A stretch of DNA of 64,000 nt from Poecilobothrus nobilitatus (GCA_947095535.1 OX352773.1:34493398-34557397); one strand, 5' to 3'. Shown: positions 12,041 to 24,881, counted from the first letter of the stretch. The notes: a model not told the origin generated them from the letters alone. Translations and numbers: made by a program.

Positions 12041-13365
12041 TGTTCCCAAATAAAATTTTTTTAGGAAATTCTATGCAGCCGTTTATTTTGCTGTTTAAGT
12101 AAAGATCAATACAAACCATTACTATCTTCATTTTTAGAGGCCATAAAAAATTTTAATCAGCTAAGCGTAAATATGACGAAATCAGTTACATATTATGCCA
12201 AACACTTTTATAGCGGTATTCTATCGATATTTTAATTTTACTTATGATTCTTTAAAATTTATAAGAGAGTTTTACAAAAAAAAAAAAAAACAAACGAAAG
12301 AAAAAGACTGATCGAATTAAAAAGCATTTTTTTTTTCAAATGTTTTTTTTTTTGAAAATATGTTAAAAATTGATATTAAAACGCTTCTTGTGTTCAAGTT
12401 CATTTTTGTTCTTTTTTATGATCAATTTTCCCAAATGAATTTGTTTTAAATGAAACCTACATAAATAGTTAAATTGTATATATAAAAATTTTGTAGCGGA
12501 TAAAGTTTTTTTTTGTGTTTTTAGATAATTTTAACTGGGGAAAAAATTTATGTATTGAGATCTTATTTATTTTTAAGTTATAAGTAAGTATAGTTACAAT
12601 TTACGGTTTCTCTATATATAACTCGAAAACTGAATCTTTTGTGAATTTAAAAGGATAAGTTAATATGGTTAAAATTGGTTAAAAAGTTTAACTATCACAA
12701 TGGCTATTACGGTTATACAAGTGATAGGATTTCAGCAGAATTATATTCAAAATCATAATTATACTATACTTAGCTTTTGTAATTTTTGATTATATTTCGT
12801 TTTCTTTTTGTTTATCGCTATGTTATCGCCAATTTAGTGAAACTTAGGAGATTTCGTGAATAGAATCATAAGAATAAAAAAAAAATTGAAGGACAAGAAA
12901 ACTTATAATTTACTTTTTTCATTAAGACTGCTCTCACTCTAAAGTAGTGGAAAACCAAAGCATAAAAATTTAATGTTTTTTTTTTTAAATTCTTTATGTT
13001 CTGTTTTTCGAGTTCTCTAGTAAACACCTTTAACATTAATTAGCCATTCTACTTTATAAGTTATTATATTGTATTGACATCAAAATTGATTTTAATGTCT
13101 CATAGTTATGTGAAAATTATAATTGATCTAATTTTTTGATTGTATCCATTTTCCATTCAACGTTTTTTATTCAATTTTAATTTGATTGAACGCATATACA
13201 TATATAAGCTACCATTTATTTTATATTTATTATTGTTAATATTTTACAAATTTTGAAATGTTGACATTCAAGAAATGATCTGAAACTCTATAAAATTTAA
13301 ATATTTAACTCAAGAAATTGTTTTATTGAATTTTTTCTATAAAATTAAATGCGAAATTATTAACT

Positions 13366-13410
<45 letters not shown>

Positions 13411-13951
13411 TTATGTAACTTTGTGTCTTTATATTATATAGTTGTCCTTTTATTAACAAAATTATTATATTTCTATATTCATTTAATTTCAATGGAGATT
13501 TTAAATTATATATTTTACTTATAATGAAGAAATCATTTTGTTTATTGACGATTTGAAAGACAGAAATATGTAAATCATGTCAGTTCAAATTCAAGTTTTT
13601 TTTTTTGTTTTTTAACATTTTTATAATATGATCAAATTACATTAAGTTCATAAAGTAGTTATTATATAGTTATAAATAAAGTTAAATATACAAAATAAGA
13701 AAAAAAAAAAAAAAAATTAAAAAAAAATTAAAAAAATTCGCAAAGATAATAAAATTGGTTTAAAAAAATAATAAAATTGCAAAATTAAACATTTAAAAAA
13801 AAATATATAGTAGATCATGGTTAGTATAGCGAATTATATTTAATTAATTTAAATGAATGAAATATTTAAATAAAATTTAGTTGGTAATATACTTTAACAG
13901 ATTTAAGAGAGAAAAATATTGTGGAATAAAATTTGTAAGTATGTACGTAAC
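12041..13951. other. AT-rich non-coding stretch
   Basis: A/T tracts and one long (TA)n run. I see no gene or dispersed repeat. Confidence 0.6.
13372..13406. repeat. (TA)n microsatellite
   Basis: About 17 uninterrupted TA units, followed by 'gtatttatg'. Confidence 0.95.
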
Positions 13952-14075
13952 CATTATATAAAGCAGGAAGTGTGTTTGTTTGCTATTTATGCATTCCTAA
14001 ACGTTGTATCAGATTACAATGAAATTTTATAGGAATATTCTTTTGAATCCGGAAGGTGCCGTGCAATAATTTTTT
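13952..14075 (+). mobile_element. Diverged Helitron-like 5' terminal region
   Basis: The order 'ttatataaag', 'gtgtttgtttg', 'atttatgcattcctaaac', 'acaatgaaattttatagg' parallels the 5' part of the Helitron at 53056 ('ttatatataaaa', 'gtctgtttgtttg', 'atttatagatttctaaac', 'atgaaaatttgtttataaag'). Only the shared layout supports the call. The terminal TC and a CTAG 3' end are not recognisable. The sequence to about 14330 is also richer in GC than its surroundings and may belong to the same insertion. Confidence 0.4.
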
Positions 14076-14476
14076 TTCAATTCGTTAACTTTTTTTGGTA
14101 CCAGAGCATGTTTAACGTTTTTTTGTTGTTCCATTTATACCGTTCCATAAGTAAATTGAATTTAAACTTTGTAGAATCGTAGTTCTTTAACAAAGGATTT
14201 GGCTAGTTTGATTAAGTTTCGATCGCTTCCGGCACGTCGACCTGGTACAAGGTACTTTAGAAAAGAAGTACTGTTCAATTTCATTTATGCTCTCAATTTC
14301 ATTTATCCGTTCCGACTCTATGACCGTTTTTATTTTTTAATGATTATATATATATACTGTTCGACCGATTGATTACAGGATTACATTGTATTAATTCGAT
14401 TACGAACAATTGACTCTTTTCGATGTCGAAGTGTTAAAAAAAATTCTAACCGATCAATATTTCTATAATATATATT

Positions 14477-14794
14477 TGTTAGTAGTTAATCTCTTTTTAA
14501 AGAAAATTTCTTGTTTTCGTTATCATGTCACTATTGCTAATTTTCTAAAAACGAAGTTCCTTAACAAATCAGTTCGCTTAATTTCTTGATATAAAATAAC
14601 ATATTTTATAATATTCGTTATTCCTTATTGAATATGTACTATCTGCAAATAACAAAATAGTTTCCAACAAAAACTCTCCAAAAGCATCAATAAAATCATT
14701 CAAATAACTTAAGTTTTATTAAAATAATATTTTCTTGTTCTTAATTAGTTATATTTAATTACACATTCAAATAAAAAGAGATTAACTACTAACA
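14477..14794. repeat. Inverted-repeat pair, possible MITE relic
   Basis: A 22-bp sequence at 14477-14498, containing gttagtagttaatctc, recurs as an exact inverted copy at 14773-14794. The enclosed sequence is 274 bp with no ORF. Perfect 22-bp inverted repeats this close are very unlikely by chance. The size and layout suit a miniature inverted-repeat transposable element. Flanks are (TA)-rich, so a TA-type target duplication cannot be proved. No family is recognised. Confidence 0.6.
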
Positions 14795-14799
14795 TATAT

Positions 14800-16690
14800 A
14801 AATAAATATTAATAATTAAAATTAATTAATGTAAAAACAAAAATTAATATTCCGGATGACGTCAGGAACTCTTTCTAGAATACTGTAATTCTGTGGACTG
14901 TGATGATTTCTTACTTTTACACTATTTTATTTTCATAAATTTTTTGAATAGATAATCGCACATGTCATTGCACTTTATTTAATCATAAAATTAATAAACT
15001 TATTTATTAAGATACATATATATATAAATAACTATATATGCATTTTTAATTTTAATTTAAATAAACGCATGCATTTATTTAAATCGGCAGAACAAAATAA
15101 AATCATTTTTATTTGTTGTATAATAAATAATAAATTTCTTTTGAATTAAAATTCAATTCGAATTTAAATTTAATTTCAAAAGTTTCCTAATTTCGTTTTT
15201 TTTTTCTTTTTACCAAAAAAAAATTTTTTTATTTTAAATTTCGTAATTTTATATATACTTATATAATTTTAAAAGAAATTTCATTTTCAAGTAAAGTACA
15301 CATGCACGCACATTGATATTTTATCTTCTATTGTCTATTTTCCCTTTCTCTTTCTCTTTCTCTTTAATTCTCTTCCTACTGTCTAATTGCAAATGCACGT
15401 TTTTTGAATATTTGTTTGCTTTTTATCTAAAAGAAAAAGTTCTATTTTTATCCTATAATTGAATCATTTTAAGCAATTTTTTTTTTTTTTTTTGCAACAT
15501 CTTCAACACACAACAAATGTATAAGTAATAAAAACTAAAACCCGAACATTTTGACCATTTTTGTAAAAAGCTGGTAATCATCTGCATAATGGATTTACTG
15601 GCCTTTTTTTTTTTTCATTTTCATTTAAATTTTATTTCTTTATTTCTTTTTTTTTTGTTTTTTTTTTTTTTTTCTTCTGTTATATATGGTTATCCTATGG
15701 TAATGAGGTAATGCATGCGTCATACTTGTTTAAAAAAAAAAAAAAAGAAATAAAATACCAGTTAAAAGACAAACAGTAAGTAAAGTAGTATAGTAAAAAC
15801 AGAAAACATTGTAAGTAGTTACATGTAATTTTCATAAAAGTAAAGTAAAGTTTCTATATTAAATGATAATGATTGAAATTGATTATGATGTTAGATATGA
15901 TTAAAAGAATAATGCTGGTTTTTTTGATGTACAACAATACACCTAATTTTTTTTTTTACCTGATTCTAAAAGTTATTTTATGATTGGTCATAAAATAATG
16001 ATAATACCGATAATGGTATATAATGATGATTTGTGTGGTTAGGAAAACTTGTTTTTCTTTTCATTTTCACAAATTTGAAATTTTTGATTTGATTTGGTTT
16101 TTTTTTTATTCAATTATAGTTAGTAGTCATGTGCATTCCATATTGTATGTTCATGTATGCATATATGTATACATATGCTTAATATGTCATTATTTATATT
16201 TCTGATTATTACTTTTAAATTTATTCTAGGTTTTTTTGTTTTTTTTTGAGAAAAATTATTCATTTTGTTTCTATAGATTTTGTCTAGGCCAAAGGAAAAA
16301 TAAAATATTTCTACCTTTATCTTTTTTGTTATATGTAAAGACAAGTGGTACATTATGGTAGTAATGAGCATTAATTTTTATACTTATATATCTAATAGCA
16401 AAGATTTGTTTTTTGAATGAATGGATCAAATGATCAATATTTAGTTTTAAAGTTTATAGTCTACTTAAGCAATCAATTTTGAATTAAAATTCAATGAAAA
16501 TAAGAATTTTCAGTTATCAAAAATAACAATATTAATTTTCAAATATGTACGTTAAATAATATTTTCCACTCCCACTACAGTAAAATTTTAAAAAAGCTTT
16601 TTGAATATTCAATTATTGAATGCAAAAAAATGGGTTTCCAATTTCTAAATCTAATCCAAAATAATTATTTTTATAATAAGCAAAATAATG
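14800..16690. other. AT-rich non-coding stretch
   Basis: Low-complexity DNA with long T runs (15479-15494, 15661-15673) and the pyrimidine tract at 15341. Nothing else is supported. Confidence 0.55.
15341..15365. repeat. Polypyrimidine hexamer tract (TTTCTC)n
   Basis: Three to four tandem TTTCTC units make an uninterrupted 25-base pyrimidine run that is also a mirror repeat, a sequence type able to form triplex DNA. Confidence 0.85.
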
Positions 16691-16849
16691 GGGTACATTG
16701 ATTGGTTGGTTGGTATAAGTGGCTGAGTCTCGTCGGTCGTGACAAAGACCCCAAGTAGCACGGTAGCACCGTTTTGCCAAAACTTCCGTGAACACAAAGT
16801 TTATATTAAGGCTATATTGAATTTCATTTTCAGATCCATTCCTTTCCAT
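16613..16849 (-). CDS. Unrecognised 78-codon ORF in a normal-composition island
   Basis: This is the only ATG-initiated frame of its size in the window with a balanced composition (Trp, Cys, His, Arg, Asp, Glu, Thr, Pro all present). The start reads cagaaATGG, with a purine at -3 and G at +4. I do not recognise any domain; there is no signal peptide, membrane segment or repeat. The C-terminal third runs into ordinary AT-rich DNA (YYKNNYF). The plus strand of the same island carries an A-box-like TGGCTGAGTCT (16720-16730), so the open frame may simply lie across an old tRNA-headed SINE. It could be a small gene, an exon or, more likely, an accidental frame in a repeat. Confidence 0.2.
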   Translation of the reverse strand: MERNGSENEIQYSLNINFVFTEVLAKRCYRATWGLCHDRRDSATYTNQPINVPHYFAYYKNNYFGLDLEIGNPFFCIQ

Positions 16850-16945
16850 TTCTGCAGGTTACTTAACTGCTAGTTGAATCGTTGAAATCGTTAAATTTAT
16901 GGCTACCAAGAGCCATGAGGTTTATTATTTCCACCAGTAGTACAT
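16690..16945 (+). repeat. Island of near-normal GC content, possible tRNA-headed SINE relic
   Basis: Base composition changes abruptly here. The plus strand holds an A-box-like TGGCTGAGTCT (16720-16730) and, 42 bp on, GGTAGCACC (16762-16770) where a B box would lie, but that B box is poor. A hairpin ATGGCT/AGCCAT lies at 16899-16916. No poly(A) tail or target duplication is visible, so the assignment stays open. Confidence 0.35.
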
Positions 16946-19580
16946 AAGATAAACACTATGTAATTTCCTACGCAAAATTTTTAAAAGATCCTTTTTCTCT
17001 ATTTTAGAATAAAAATTTATAAGAATTTAAAATTTAGTTTTTTATTGCAAAATAAATTAACCATTCATACTTAGTAATTAGTATCTAACTATCTATGTAC
17101 GTATTAATTTTAACCTTAAAACAAATATTATAAATTTTTGGAAAATTTTTTTTTTTCATAGTTTTTAAGTCTATACTTAGAATTTGTGGTACAAAATAAA
17201 TAAAAACATTTTAAAACTTTAAGGGAACAAAAAACAAAACAAGAAAATTAAAAGTTTCTCTGAAATACACTTAATAATAAACTGAAATAATTGAGCAAAT
17301 TAGATGAATATCCTGTTTTATTTATTTTTTTTTTCGTTATGCTTTTTTTTATATATATATATATACATATACTTAGTTGGAACGAATCTTGATAATTTAA
17401 CTTTATTAGTAAGAAATATCATTTGATTCCCATTTTTTTTTTCTTCCTTATTTCATATCATTTTCTACTTAAAAGGGAGGAAAATACGTTCAAAAAAAAT
17501 TTCCCCGTTTTTTTTTCCACTTCCGAAAAAATAATTTGTGAGTTTTTGGAGTTACTTACTTTTAACAGATTCTATCCAACATTCCTATATTACTATTTGC
17601 CTTACAAAGATGGTATCTTTTAAATTTGTTAGTATAGTTTCATGTTTAAGAAATCGCAGATTTTCAAGAAATACAAAATGATAAAAACAAAAACTGAAAA
17701 AAAGAAAAATATCAAAAAAAAAATAAAAAAAAATATATTTTTCGTTCTTTTTAAAATTGAATCAATGTGCACTGATGCAGAAAAGAAAATATAAAATAAA
17801 ACTAAAATGTAATGTATATAATGTTGAAGATTAACTTTAAGATGATTAAAATAAGATTGACTTGATAACGGTAAAGGATTAAAATAAACTGTTTAAGAAA
17901 AACAAAACAAAAAAATAAAATAAAAATATAAAACTAAGGGAAGTGATATTATTATTATCCATATAAATGAAAATCTTCCATTTAACTATATACTATATTA
18001 CATATTATTGTGTGTATGTTTCTTTGTATTATATTTTAAGATCACGGAATTGAGATTAAATTTTACGGAAGAATTGAAAAAAAAAATAAAAAAATATTTT
18101 GAAAAAGAAAATATTTATAAGAAAAATTAAAATACATAATATTTTCTTTAATATAATTTTTTTTGTTTTTATTATATCCTTTGGTAAGGATAATAGTAAT
18201 GATTATTGAAAAATTTAATTTGAATTATTAAATTAGGAAATATTGTTACTGTTTTAAATGTAATAAAGGAAATTTTATGTGTTTGAATATATATATATTT
18301 ACTTTCATTGTATAATTATAATAAGTATATTAGAATTTTGTGCTTTTGTATGGATGCGTATGCGTATATATTTATATATTTGTTTATGACTTTATTATTA
18401 AGTTTCTTTGAAAATTATTAAAAACAATTTATTGTTTAAATAATAAATTCATAAATAATGACATAATTTAACTAGAGGAAATATTTGCATAATTTAATTA
18501 TCTATATATATATATACATAAATTTTGATTAAGTACTTATGGTTTTAATATACTTAACTCTATGTATGTGTATATTTTTAATAATAATAGAAAGAAAATT
18601 AAATGAAAATAAAATTTTGTTTGAATTAAATTAAATATTTATATATAATTTACAACGTATATATATATATATATATCACAGTTTTGTAAAATTATTTATT
18701 CAACACCTTAACTTAAATTTAATTTTATTAGAAAAAAATATTAAATGATAATTGATAATAAATCAAAAGTTTTAATGAGAACATTTTTAATAATTATTTT
18801 ATAATTTAAGAATTAATGAACAGATAATTTTTATTCATTTTTAAACTTTGTATAAGTTTTAAAGTATAAGTAAGGAACAGTATTTTAGATAGATAATCCA
18901 TATCTCGATTATCCAATAAAAAATTAACCACAAAGTTCAATGCAAGGATTGCTTTCAAATTGCTTGAGCGATGATTTGTTTGCTACGAATTGGTATTTCA
19001 GTTTAAAGAATTTGCAATTTACATTTAATGTTTTAGAATATTGTATTTAACATTTAATTTTTTTTTTTTATAGAATGATATAAAAATAACTCAGTTAGTT
19101 ACTTATTTTTCGAAGTTTTAAAAGGAATGTTAATTTCTAATCATAACTTAATGTCATCACTCCTAAATTCTAGAATTGAATGTACTGCACTGCGGAAATG
19201 ATTGAACTAATTCAGAAAATGCTAAGATAAATCAACATTTTGTCAATCTTTTTCAAATTAATGTTAAAGAAGCTAACAGTTTTGGACTGACTTTACTAAT
19301 GTTTAAATAAAGATAATAGTCTGAGCATCTGTTTTCGGTATAATTAAATTTACATATTGTTATGTATATGTGAATGTTCTCGTAATGTCTCAACTATAAT
19401 GCTATTTTCCCTTATTAATTTATTTACCTAATAAAATTAACATTATCCGACCTTTAATATAACATCCTATAACAACTGTAGACGATGATTGTGATATTTC
19501 AATAACAAATGAACAATATATAACTGATGGTTCTATTGAACATATTATGGTGTAAAATATTATTCCGAAATAGTAATTCT
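16946..19580. other. AT-rich non-coding stretch
   Basis: A/T tracts and small (TA)n runs, including 18658-18676. Nothing gene-like was seen. Confidence 0.6.
18658..18676. repeat. (TA)n microsatellite
   Basis: About nine TA units. Confidence 0.9.
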
Positions 19581-19619
19581 ATTCAATAGCATTCACCTTA
19601 GCATTCAATAGATTTCACC
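19581..19619. repeat. 17-bp direct repeat, two copies
   Basis: attcaatagcattcacc (19581-19597) and attcaatagatttcacc (19603-19619) differ at two positions; the period is 22 bp. Confidence 0.7.
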
Positions 19620-19824
19620 GTTTCATTATTAATTGCTGATTAAATATTTTTTTTTTCCTTTCTTTCCTTCCTTTAGAATTGTCATTGTCATGTTATTATT
19701 CGTATATTCTGTTAAAATCAGATTTTCATTATAAATAATTCAGTTGCAATTTAACTTTGATGTGAAAGTATATGGAATTATGAGCCGAAGAGGGCAAATA
19801 AGTAATGTCTAAAATTTGCAAAAT

Positions 19825-20085
19825 CCATAGGGCATCAAGAAAATCGCAAAGATTCTAGAACTTCATAAAGAGATTATAAACTTCAATTCCTTGAATTGAA
19901 TCATTATTTTCACTAAATCGTTTGATAATTCGGTCAGTAGCTATTGTAGAAGATTAAAAAGCATAAATACATGCGCCATCTATTATTTTATACATAAATT
20001 ATTTGTATTTTGATTGATTTATTCTATATTACGGTATAGACTTTTACGATAAAAACTCTCACAATATAATCTACTGCTATTGACA
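19825..20085 (+). repeat. Unnamed dispersed repeat R1, copy A
   Basis: It matches 44515-44730 in the same order and orientation: 'catagggcatc' (near 19828), 'tgaatcattattttcac' (near 19896), 'gtagctattgta' (near 19937), 'cgccatctattat' with 'ttataca' (19974-19994), then 'attacggt' and 'tcacaatat'. Several matched blocks with conserved spacing show common origin. No protein is encoded and no termini are recognised. Confidence 0.65.
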
Positions 20086-20104
20086 AAACGTGTCAATAAT
20101 CTGA

Positions 20105-22050
20105 TGAGACCTTTTTTTTTTTGAAAGACCGGCGATTTAATTTTTACGCCATTGGTCAAATAAAATTTAAATTATATAAGTATATGGATACAATTTTTTT
20201 CTAAAAAAAAACATTCATTTTTTTCAATGAACTATTATACTTTTTTCTGTATGTTTCTATGTATGTATGCAATAAAAACAATAAAAATCATTTCATACAT
20301 TTTTTTTTTATCCGCATGTATCTATAACAGAATTTTTCCAAATAATGATTTTTCTACGGTAATTTAATTTAATTCAATAAAACGGATGAAATCAATCGGA
20401 AAAATACATATACACAAACCATTAAGGAACAAACTTGAAACTTGAATTTGAAAAGGTTTTATTTTTCAAAAAGAGAGAAAAAAAAATATAAACGCACATA
20501 CTTAAATCTATATATATATATATTATATATGTATATATATATATATATATATAATGGTTATATTCGTACTTGTGATTTTTAACCACAAATCAATTTAACT
20601 AAAAGTTTACATTTTTAAACATATATTTTACATAATTCACTTTTAAACCACATTATTCACCATTCACAAGAAAAAAAAAAAAAAAATAAATAAAATAAAA
20701 GAAAACATTTTATTTTATTTACATTTTGAATGTTTTCAGTTCTCAAATAAAAAATATCCTACAAAAATTTTTTTTCCAAACCAAACAAATTATAGAATAA
20801 ATTCGAGGCAAATTTTTGGGGCAATAATTTAACTATTGAAATTTTATCTAGACATTTCAAAAAAAAAAAAAAAAAAAAAACAAACTAATTTTTGTTTAAT
20901 TTTTGGTATTTTATGAATTTTAGTTCTTGAAAAATGAAAAAAAAAAAAAATATTTTAAAGGTCCGCAAAAATTTCTATTGGATCGTGAGAAAATCAAATT
21001 TTGGCACGTTTTATTCAAATCAATTGTTTGTTAAAGAGTTAAAATAAAAAAAATAATAAAAAATAAAATTTTTGAATAGGACTTGAATGAATGCTCTTAT
21101 AAGTTTTTGAATTTATGATCCCTTGAAATAAGATCTAAAGAAATAGCAATCACTTCAAATTGGTTATTAATGCTAAACAAAAGTATTCTAAGTTTAACGA
21201 TTAGATTAAGTTATTGTTTTGAAGTATATATATGTATTGTTATTGAGGGTGTTATAATTTGTAACATTCAATAATGCAATACCATCTATAACTTTATTAA
21301 CACTTAAGTTAACCGTTCAATTGGTCCGTAAAAGACTGAATTTAATAGATTGATACCAAAGTTTTGTTTGAGTAATTTGAGATTGAGTTGAATATGACTT
21401 TTTGATATTTTGTTGTCTTAATTGGCTGATGCCAATTTTTATCTCATTAAGAGAAAGCAAACAGACCATATAGAAAAGAAGAAATTGAACCCATATATGT
21501 ATTATATATTTGAGTTTTTTTTTATAATACCTACCTAAAATTAACGCGAAAATTTATATTTAAATATAAAATACAAAAAAAGAAAAAAAAATTTATAGAT
21601 AAAAAAGTTTAAAACCGCAGAATTTACATTTAACTGAAAAAAATGAAAAAAAAAAAACAAAAACAAAATTAAATTTTCTTTTTAATAGTTCCCATCATAC
21701 GTGAGCATGAGAAATGTTTTATTTTGTTTTCAAATATGTTTTTAATGTTTTTATTTTTAAAAAAAAACATTATTAAAAATTATAAGCATATTTGAGCATA
21801 AATATGTGTTTTGTCTGCGCCTATTTTCGTGATGTATTTGGTGAAAGAAAAAGAAAAATACTACAACAAAAAAAATTTTTTTTTTTGGGGAAATTTTTTT
21901 TTGTTTTTTCTGTATAATATTAAGCACTTATAAAAGGACCTGATTTTATCTTTGATAATGATTTTTTTTTATATATTGTATATAAATATGGTATTTAGTA
22001 TTTTACAAATCTTTGGTAGCGCTGTGGGTGTTTATTTTCTCTGTCTGTCA
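20105..22050. other. AT-rich non-coding stretch
   Basis: Poly(A) runs (20859-20880 is the longest), a compound (TA)n tract and A/T-rich DNA. No gene seen. Confidence 0.6.
20509..20553. repeat. Compound (TA)n microsatellite
   Basis: Two (TA)n runs separated by 'ttatatatg'; the whole tract is self-complementary. Confidence 0.9.
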
Positions 22051-22120
22051 GTACTGGCATAAAATATTGTACTGCCATAAATCTTATGTTGGAATAAACT
22101 ATGTACTGGAGTAAATTTTA
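22051..22120. repeat. Decayed 16-18 bp minisatellite, about four units
   Basis: Units gtactggcataaaatatt, gtactgccataaatctta, tgttggaataaactat and gtactggagtaaatttta follow each other at 22051, 22069, 22087 and 22103. The shared core is GTACTGG-ATAAA. Confidence 0.75.
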
Positions 22121-23249
22121 TGAGTAAATTAATATTTTAAATTTTATAAATTGAAGGAAAAGAAATAAAAGTCATTCTTTAAATTAACGTGGTTCACAGT
22201 TATTTTGCTATAATTTTTTGATACTACGTTTTAAAATGTTCCAATAACATTCAGGAAATTTCTTAGTGGAATCAAACCTACTTTAAAAAGTTTATTAAGT
22301 TGATATCATGTCAAAACTTAAATTATAATATAAAAATCAAAAATAATATTTAAAGTACAGATGTTGAATCAAAATCAAAATAAATCATTTCAATCATTTA
22401 GCCATTCATTTTTTTTTTCTGATTAAACCCTGCATTATTTTTTGAATGTTTTAGAATCATCTTTGAATTAAATCGTAAATTGAATATTGTTTTTTTTTGT
22501 ATTTATTTTTGAAAAAAGGACATTGGTTTTTGTCTTTTTTTTTTTGTTGTTATCTTAAAAGATTTTTACATTACTTCTGTTTTTTTTTTTGGGTTTTCTT
22601 AAATATTAAAGTGAATTAAGAAAATTCTTCAAAAATTTTTGAAAAAGGCAAATAAAGCAAAATATTTAAGAAAATATTAAATTTGCAATTATTTTAAGTT
22701 TTAAACTGTTGGTTGATTAGAAATAAAAATCGTAATCAATTTTTAATAAAAGAAATTTATTTTCATTTTTTCATCGGATTAAAAAAGAATTAAATTTTGT
22801 TTAAAAGAAGGAAATTTAAAGGAAATTAGTTATCCTTTATTCATCTATTAACAATTTTAATTGAAATTATATCTACCTATCTACTTATGTATTATTTTTC
22901 CTTTTATTTCTGTTTGATGATTTTTTCTTTCAATTATAAAATTGCTATTTAGAAAATTAAAAAAAAGAAAAAGATTTAATTATTTACTCTCTGATATTTT
23001 TGTTTTGGTATGTTCTTAGAACTATAGCAATTCCTTTGAATAGATTAAATAGTTAGCAATTTTGGTTTTTTAATTTTAATTCTTTTTATCATTTACAAGA
23101 TTCTTAAAAGATCCGATCCTCGAAGAGATTTTAAGGAAGAATTCAAAATTAAATATGAGTACATAGAGTGTTAGAAATAGCATGAAAACTTGAACAAAGT
23201 TTTTATTTTCCATTATTTTGTTTTCTTGACTATTCAATCATTTTTATAG
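22121..23249. other. AT-rich non-coding stretch
   Basis: Nothing beyond A/T tracts. It ends at the splice-acceptor-like sequence at 23248. Confidence 0.6.
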
Positions 23250-23313
23250 TCCATCCAATGTTTAGTTTTAACTTTGACCTTTTCATATTGCCTTCCATTC
23301 TATTTTCATGAAA
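23250..23313 (+). other. Candidate 64-nt exon between splice-like signals
   Basis: A T-rich tract ending 'atcatttttatag' (AG at 23248-23249) precedes the segment and an ideal donor, GTAAGT (23314-23319), follows it. One frame is open across all 21 codons plus one base (SIQCLVLTLTF...); the other two close. The peptide resembles no family I know. GTAAGT and T-rich AG sites both occur by chance in such DNA, so this is only a candidate, perhaps a cryptic exon of a long plus-strand intron. Confidence 0.25.
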
Positions 23314-24881
23314 GTAAGTACTTTATTGATTACTTTGTTTTATCTTAATATTTTTCTTTTTTAGAAGTTATTTGATTTTTTTTTATTTTTATTGTAATCT
23401 TTCTTATATTATTTAATTTATTTTCAAATAACGCATTTTATTTCACTTACATTCAATACATTTCAACAATTTCATATTTTATTTGTAAATGAAAATTTTT
23501 TTTTCTTCTTTTTCTCTGAATTGTTAAAAAAGAATAGAATTTTAAAGTACATATATAAGTAAGTACTTTATTAAATTAAATTTTTTATTTTATTGTCCAT
23601 TATCATTTCTTTTCTCTGGAACAAAAAAAAAAAAAAACAGACAAATGGTATTGTTGCACTAAAAGTCAGTAACATAATTAGCACCTACACATTTAATTTA
23701 GCACAATAAAAGAGTATTTTTTTTTTTATTTGTCTGTAGTAAAAAACAAAATGAATCCGAAGTGAAAAATTTGTTAGAAATTTTTTTCAAAAAAAATATT
23801 ATTATTTGTTTTATTATACGAAAGAATGAATTGCTTTAAATATTGTGTTTAACTCCATGAAATCTATTTAGTTAATTTGAACATTTATTAGGACAAGCGT
23901 GTTTTTTTTTTGAAGACTATTGTAGATCTCGAAATATTAAAGATGCTATTTCATTGTAAATATGAACGCTTCTCTAATTACAGTCTTTGGAAATCAATAG
24001 GATTTTTCTTTAATAAGCATTTTTTAAGCTTAGGATTGGGTTGTAAAGTTCGTTTAATAGTCATTTTTTGTTTTTAGACTCTTTGAGATTGAATGAAAAA
24101 TATTTTCTTTAAAATTAGTATGAAAAAATATTAGTATAAGTAAGTTCTTAGTTATGATTTAAATTGAATAAAAACAGATATTACAGGATGATTAACAGTA
24201 TTAAAATTATCAGGATTAAAAAAAAAAAGAATAAACATTGTTGTGAATCTTCTTAAATGAAAAGTGTAAACTAAACAAAATATTTATTACCGTGATTGAG
24301 TTAATGATTTAGAACGGAATTTAATCATCTTTTGTTATATCAAAAATTAATGAATTATTTTTCGAACTGAAATTGGATTTGCAGACAGAATTTAGATTTA
24401 TAAAAAAAGGCAAAAAAAAAACAAAAAATAAGTCATGATTTCAAAGGTGTTCTTGAAATGGCTTATTGAAAGTGTTAGAGTTTTATAAAACTCTATTCAT
24501 TTTACTTTATTCATTTAACTTTAAATTTTAAATAAGGTCCAACATTTTTTAAGATCTTTTTCATTTTGTAGTGTATTTTACTTTATACATTGCTTTTTCA
24601 TATTAAAGAGCAATATTTAAGTTATATTTTTCAAAACGAGAAAAAAAAAATCAACAAGTAGTACATTTAAGAACAACAGTAGATTATCTAGAGATTAGGG
24701 AACAGACACAAAGTTTTTTTTTTTTTATCAAATTTTTGTATATCAAATGATTATAGAATTCTTTATTTATTCTTTAAGTCTGTAAAGATCATAATTTTAC
24801 ACATAATATTATAGTTTCTAGTAAAGTTGTGTTGGGTTCATTAAATTCTTTTCATTCAATCAAAGAATAAAAATTCATTAT

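Noticed and set aside
11810..12049. 79-codon minus-strand frame
   Set aside because: It lies antisense across SINE copy 2; its apparently normal composition comes from the SINE body.
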